From: Branchiostoma belcheri
Taxonomy: Eukaryota; Chordata; Leptocardii; Amphioxiformes; Branchiostomatidae
Length of the DNA stretch: 64,000 nt
Reading direction: 5' to 3'
NCBI RefSeq assembly: GCF_001625305.1
Contig: NW_017803713.1
Coordinates: 1,249,361-1,313,360 of the forward strand
Shown: one piece after another, positions 59,659 through 64,000 of the stretch
How positions within the stretch are numbered: position 1 is the stretch's first letter
Layout of the letters: each line of letters starts with the position of its first letter
Translations under genes and position numbers: made by a program
The notes under the pieces: model-generated
Databases searched by the model: none
The model's input: the letters and a program-made list of their open reading frames with translations, nothing else
What the model was told of the DNA's origin: nothing

Positions 59659-61373
59659 TAATGAGGAAGATGTTGTCAGAGTACTACCAATCTTTTTCCA
59701 TTGAGGTACTCTCCAACAACAGGTCTAGAGATCAGATATCACTCAGGGGACAGGTGATGTATTATCTTACTCTACAGGGCCTGGTTTGACCACTGTGGGG
59801 ATGGCAGTGGGGTCCACCTAAGAGCCACCAAGTTCCATTCAGGAATTGTAAGGGTAAATTATATGTATGGAAGGGGGGAATCTACTACAACTGTGGATTA
59901 CCTGTACCATACCATGTATGGCTCTGTGAGGTGCCAAGGATAATTTCTAAATAACCAAAGAGTCTTAAAGTAAGAGATGACCCTCCTTGTTTAAAACACA
60001 GTGATCCATGAAATTGTCCTCTTATACTGATTTAGATCTGCATGACTTGTAAAGTTACAGACACTGCCCCTGAAACACAGACTGGAATGTGGGTTTCTCC
60101 ACACATGGATGTGAAGTGGGGAAGCTGCTGGTTGTACAGATACCAGATTCATGTAGGACTGAGTGTTAATTTGGCATGACAACCCCCACTGCTAGAGGTC
60201 AGAGGAAGAGGACCACTTGTGTTACCCTGCCTGTCTACAGTCTAACTGTGATTAGCTGTGATTAATGGGCAAGGGAGGAGACTGAGGGGAACAGTGAAAA
60301 GTTGTCTCTTCACACAAAAAGCATGGCGACGAGATAGGACAGAGAACAAGAAAACCACAGCAAAATTTCCACCCAGTTTACAGTGTCAATAAACTGCCCA
60401 TGCCAGTTGACTCAAAATCACCCATTTTACACAGCACAAAGACCATTGAATTCAAATGCAAACTGGCCAATTCTTTTAAGATTTCTCGCTATGTAGCTAT
60501 GATCATTAAAAAAATGTTTCCTATCATACTTGAAAATGATGCGGTTGTCCCATAAATTAAAGAGATTGAACTATGTACGCGTCCCAATAGTGCTAGTCAC
60601 TGTGGCATTGTCTATAAAGAAAAATTCAGGACTGAGAAAACGCGGTTGTTGCATGACCAGATGGCTGACCAATAGAGGTGGCTGCTTGTACAAGTTTGAC
60701 TGTACCATATACGGTTGGAAACAGTCTGGCATCAAAACTATGACTTAGCAAGGACATTATCCTTGGTAAAGGATAAGAAGTACATTGTATGAAGTATGTA
60801 AAAAATATGTGTAAAAATACTTACATTGTACAAGTTTTCAATACTAATAACCCATCCTGCAATTGAATTTGCAAGATTCAAAATGGCTGCAATTTTTCTG
60901 TAAGTTTTCAGTAGTGGACCTCAACAACATACCAGGGCAAGGGCTGTTAGCATGCTCTTTGTGGGTGTGGGGTAGAAAATTGTGGGCTTGCTTGTCATGG
61001 CCTCATCTGCCAATTGCCTCATTATCCTTAGATAAATAAAGGAGGTTTCAAGAGTATGAATTGTGGTGGTCCCAAAACAGCATGTGTCTGGCTTCTGGTG
61101 ACACTTCATGTGATTTATCCCCTGACCAAAAGGTCTACCAGATAGAGCACACCCAACTGCACCAGTGAGGGTCTCCCAAGGATTAGCTAGCTAATGCATT
61201 GTGTAATTGAGACATATGTGAAGCCTTTGGTGAGCCATAGACTTCAAATTTGCACTTCTTCCAGTTGAATACTTGGAATCCACTCTCTGACAATTACTGG
61301 AAACTGTTGAATCAATGTAGTCATCGTGTTGGATAACACTACAAATTGAAAGCCTTTCCTATAGCATCCTTCG

Positions 61374-62359
61374 CAGTCTTGTTGGGCGTCGCCGTTATTT
61401 TTTCTCTGAGCGACGCGAGTAATATGTAAGTAATATGCGGCCACGAGGGACGATTTGCTGCCGAGGGAGTTTTTGCCACGGAGAGAAGGTTTCGCGCTCC
61501 AACAAGACTGCTTTCAGTCGGTGACTAGAAAGGGCTATCAAAAAACACTTAGGAGCGATTGGCATGCATGTGTGAACTTCCCGCAATAAACGCCACGAAG
61601 GCAGGGAGGTGTTCACGCCCCGTTCCTCGACGAGCCAAAACTTGCAACTTTCTAGCGGTCGCCGATCAACCCGTCGGTAGAACGCCAACCATTCCCGAAA
61701 ACCAAGCCCTATCCACTCAACAAAATCCCGTAGTCATTGCTGCTACGAAAAAAAAAAAACTTTGAAAAGATCACTACCACAGGAACCCGCAAGCTAAACT
61801 GTGATATTGCAGGGGGACGTGGACAGATAAACAAAGTGCCGCCATGTTGTTTGGTGGCGGGTTGATCTCACTGATCATGGGAGGGTAACGCACCGCTCCA
61901 CAGCAAGTTGCGTAATAGAAAGAATTTCACATTTCACCAGCAAAAATAGTACTGCAAAGTTTGTCTTGGTTTGTTTGCATGGGATGCTTAAAAATGCACA
62001 GCAATGCCTTTGTTGTGACATTACCAATGTTCACTCTTTCTCTGTTGGAAGAATTTGGAACCTTCCACTAATAAAACCAACCGTTGACAAAGGCGAGCGC
62101 GTGTCAGCCTTCTCCATGCGTATCTGTGAATTACCCTTGCGCGAACATGTGAATTGGACCTGCGCGAATAACATGTATAGCCTCTATGAAAGGCTGGCTT
62201 AATCCGAGGTCCTTTCTAGTCGCCGACTGAAAGCAGTCTTGTTGGAGTGCGAAACCTTCTCTCCGTGGCAAAAACTCCCTCGGCAGCAAATTGTCCCTCG
62301 CGGCCGCATATTACTCGCGTCGCTCAGAGAAAAAATAACGCCGACGCCCAACAAGACTG
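61374..62359. mobile_element. 986-bp foldback element with about 150-160-bp arms
   Basis: Left arm 61374-61533 and right arm 62211-62359 are near-perfect complements starting CAGTCTTGTTGGGCGTCG. The interior (about 680 bp) has no convincing transposase. No clear target-site duplication was found. Confidence 0.82.
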
Positions 62360-62886
62360 GGAAGGAGGCTACCTTTCCTACATGTACTCATGACCTTTTC
62401 CAAGATGGTTTACACAGCACGGTTAATCCCTGTCTGTAGGTCTGTAGACATGATTAGTGAATGTCTGATAGCTATTGGCCTCCTGAAAAAGTGGTATACA
62501 TGTAGGTTTGAAGCCCATAGCAGCTTTTTTGATTGCAGGGACCAACTTCATATCACAGTTATTATATTATCAGACAGATTGTCATGACTTTTGATAAGTG
62601 ACATATGTAACTAAGAAATAGAGGAACATCATGATGGAATTAAGGCCCTAGTATGGAACCATTATGATAAATCGTAAATGTAACCTGGTCTATAATTTTG
62701 CATAGGTCATGGAACTCTTGTTGTACATGACATTGTGTCTGATGAAAAACTGACCCATCAATCTGTCAGACTTCCCCCACCCACCTGCAGGCCCACACAG
62801 TGTAAGGTCGGTAGTATTTATGATATAATGTCTAAATATGTCACACGCTAAAACTAATTTGATAGCTACAGTACTTTTTTGCTATA

Positions 62887-63310
62887 CCTGGGCCACAATA
62901 ACATTCAATACAGGTGTTCCAGCCCATTTGATAACTACCGGTAGAGCCCGGTGTTCTATCTGATTATCAAATGGCTGAGAAATGTGCCAAAATTTGGTGT
63001 GTACGAAACATGTCATTGCGTCACTTTCAACATCCGAATTTGGTGTTCGAAGTTTCAAAAGCGACACATTCAGTATGCACAAACGCGTTCGAATCATTCT
63101 GGAACATTTTGAAGCCAGGGCTGTACAGTAAAGATTCCCGGGCCATACTGCTAGTTACATGTATCACATGGGCCAGAACACCCATATTGAACGTAATTGC
63201 ATTACAAATGTATATCATATTTTATGTCATGTGTCTGCCGCGATTACATTTGGGTTTACATATGGGTATTCCGGCCCGTGTGATAACTAGCGGTACGGCC
63301 TGGGGTTCCA
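62887..63310. mobile_element. Palindromic dispersed repeat, two and a half units
   Basis: Segments near 62887-62950 and 63139-63205 are inverted relative to each other (TTCAATA-GGTGTTCCAGCCCAT and complement). A further partial unit follows at about 63237-63310. Related to 42318-42670. Confidence 0.65.
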
Positions 63311-63381
63311 AATGTTCCATAGAATAATTTGAACACGTTTCGGCCTGACCGCGTTCACCGCTTTGAAAGTATGAACACAAA

Positions 63382-63675
63382 GGCCCGATTTACACGTGTA
63401 TCGTTTATATGTGTTTGGCTTAAAACGCGGCGCCACACTGCGCATTTTGTGCGACAGATTTTCTAGCATGTAAACAACCTCCGCCACAGACGCGCGGCGT
63501 ACCTGTGGTGCCTCCAGTAGGTGCCACAGGAAAATGACGTGCGCCGCGCGTCTGTGGCGGAGGTCGTTTAAATGCTAAAAAAATCTGTCGCACAAAACGC
63601 GCGGTGCAGCGCCGCGCTCGCTCGCTCGTCGTTTTACGCCCAACACATATAAACGACACACGTGTAAATCGGGCC
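63382..63675. mobile_element. 294-bp palindromic MITE-like element
   Basis: Ends GGCCCGATTTACACGTGT and exact complement; the arms run about 140 bases towards a centre near 63528 and include CCTCCGCCACAGACGCGCGG. Flanked by AAA on both sides, which may be a duplication but is low-complexity. Confidence 0.8.
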
Positions 63676-63769
63676 AAATTCGGGTCTACGGCCGTCAGGC
63701 AATCCGGCGCGCGGTAGGGCTGGTACAAGTACCTCGGGCGATACGGATTCATATGATGAATGCATTCAT

Positions 63770-63895
63770 TGAATGTGAAATACATTTATTGAATGCAGAA
63801 TGGAAATACTGCATTTATTGAATGCAGACTCTGCATTCATTGAATGTAAAGTACATTCATTGAATGCAAATTACATTCATTGAATGGTAGAATTT
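63770..63895. repeat. ATTCATTGAATGYA short tandem array
   Basis: About eight palindromic units of 15 to 30 bases, adjacent to the inverted 82-bp sequence at the window end. Confidence 0.82.
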
Positions 63896-64000
63896 CTGTT
63901 TTTAGTTGAGAACATGTTTATAATAATGTCTGAATGGTGAAAGGTCGTCCGGAATTAGAGTCAGTCCAGAATTAAAGTGTTGTCTGTTTGTAGTATAATT

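Larger units (their letters stand above)
51042..64000. other. Region without a recognised gene, right third of window
   Basis: Presumably part of a long 5' intron or 5' flank of the doublecortin-domain gene. I saw no exon-like reading frame with splice sites on either strand. The region is occupied by tandem arrays (51796-52045, 52195-52285, about 63770-63895), a hairpin (52335-52738), MITE copies (55175-55453, 59337-59658), an allelic duplication around an assembly gap (56085-58721), a foldback element (61374-62359) and palindromic elements (62887-63310, 63382-63675). Stretches 52740-55170 and 59660-61370 show nothing I can name. Confidence 0.55.

Overview
The window looks like invertebrate chordate nuclear DNA, most probably amphioxus (Branchiostoma). 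The reasons are many short GC-rich exons in AT-rich, microsatellite-rich introns, heavy exon shuffling among LCCL, discoidin, C-type lectin, SUEL, sushi, EGF and TSP1 modules, dense MITE-like elements, and two allele-like contig ends around an assembly gap. The species call is inference.

Positions 1-35,000 hold three paralogs of one unusual gene. Copy A (+, 267-7829) enters from the left edge. Copy B (-, 22911-11470) and copy C (-, 34528-25111) are in direct tandem with each other and tail-to-tail with A. Each encodes a divergent Cys-loop pentameric ligand-gated channel with a 13-residue Cys-loop, a GlyR/GABA-A-like M2-M3 and a long basic M3-M4 loop. The channel is fused behind a TSP1 repeat. 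The module in front of TSP1 differs in each copy: EGF in A, LCCL plus F5/8C discoidin in B, SUEL plus C-type lectin plus sushi in C. B and C assemble into complete reading frames with a signal peptide (1019 and 1053 codons). A carries a lost splice acceptor and a one-base deletion in M3, so it is probably a pseudogene.

Positions 39,320-51,041 (-) hold the 3' part of a doublecortin-domain gene, probably DCDC1-like. Sixteen in-phase exons encode DCX-type modules with a farnesoic-acid-O-methyltransferase-like (Methyltransf_FA) domain between them. Its 5' end was not found.

The rest is intergenic and repetitive: duplicated 3' and 5' flanks of the channel unit, minisatellites, palindromic elements with target-site duplications, a three-copy MITE family with TTA duplications, and a 939-bp insertion whose empty site lies across a 20-N gap. 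No gene was recognised between 51,042 and 64,000. All exon boundaries were read by eye from splice motifs, reading phase and agreement between paralogs; no transcript data were available.
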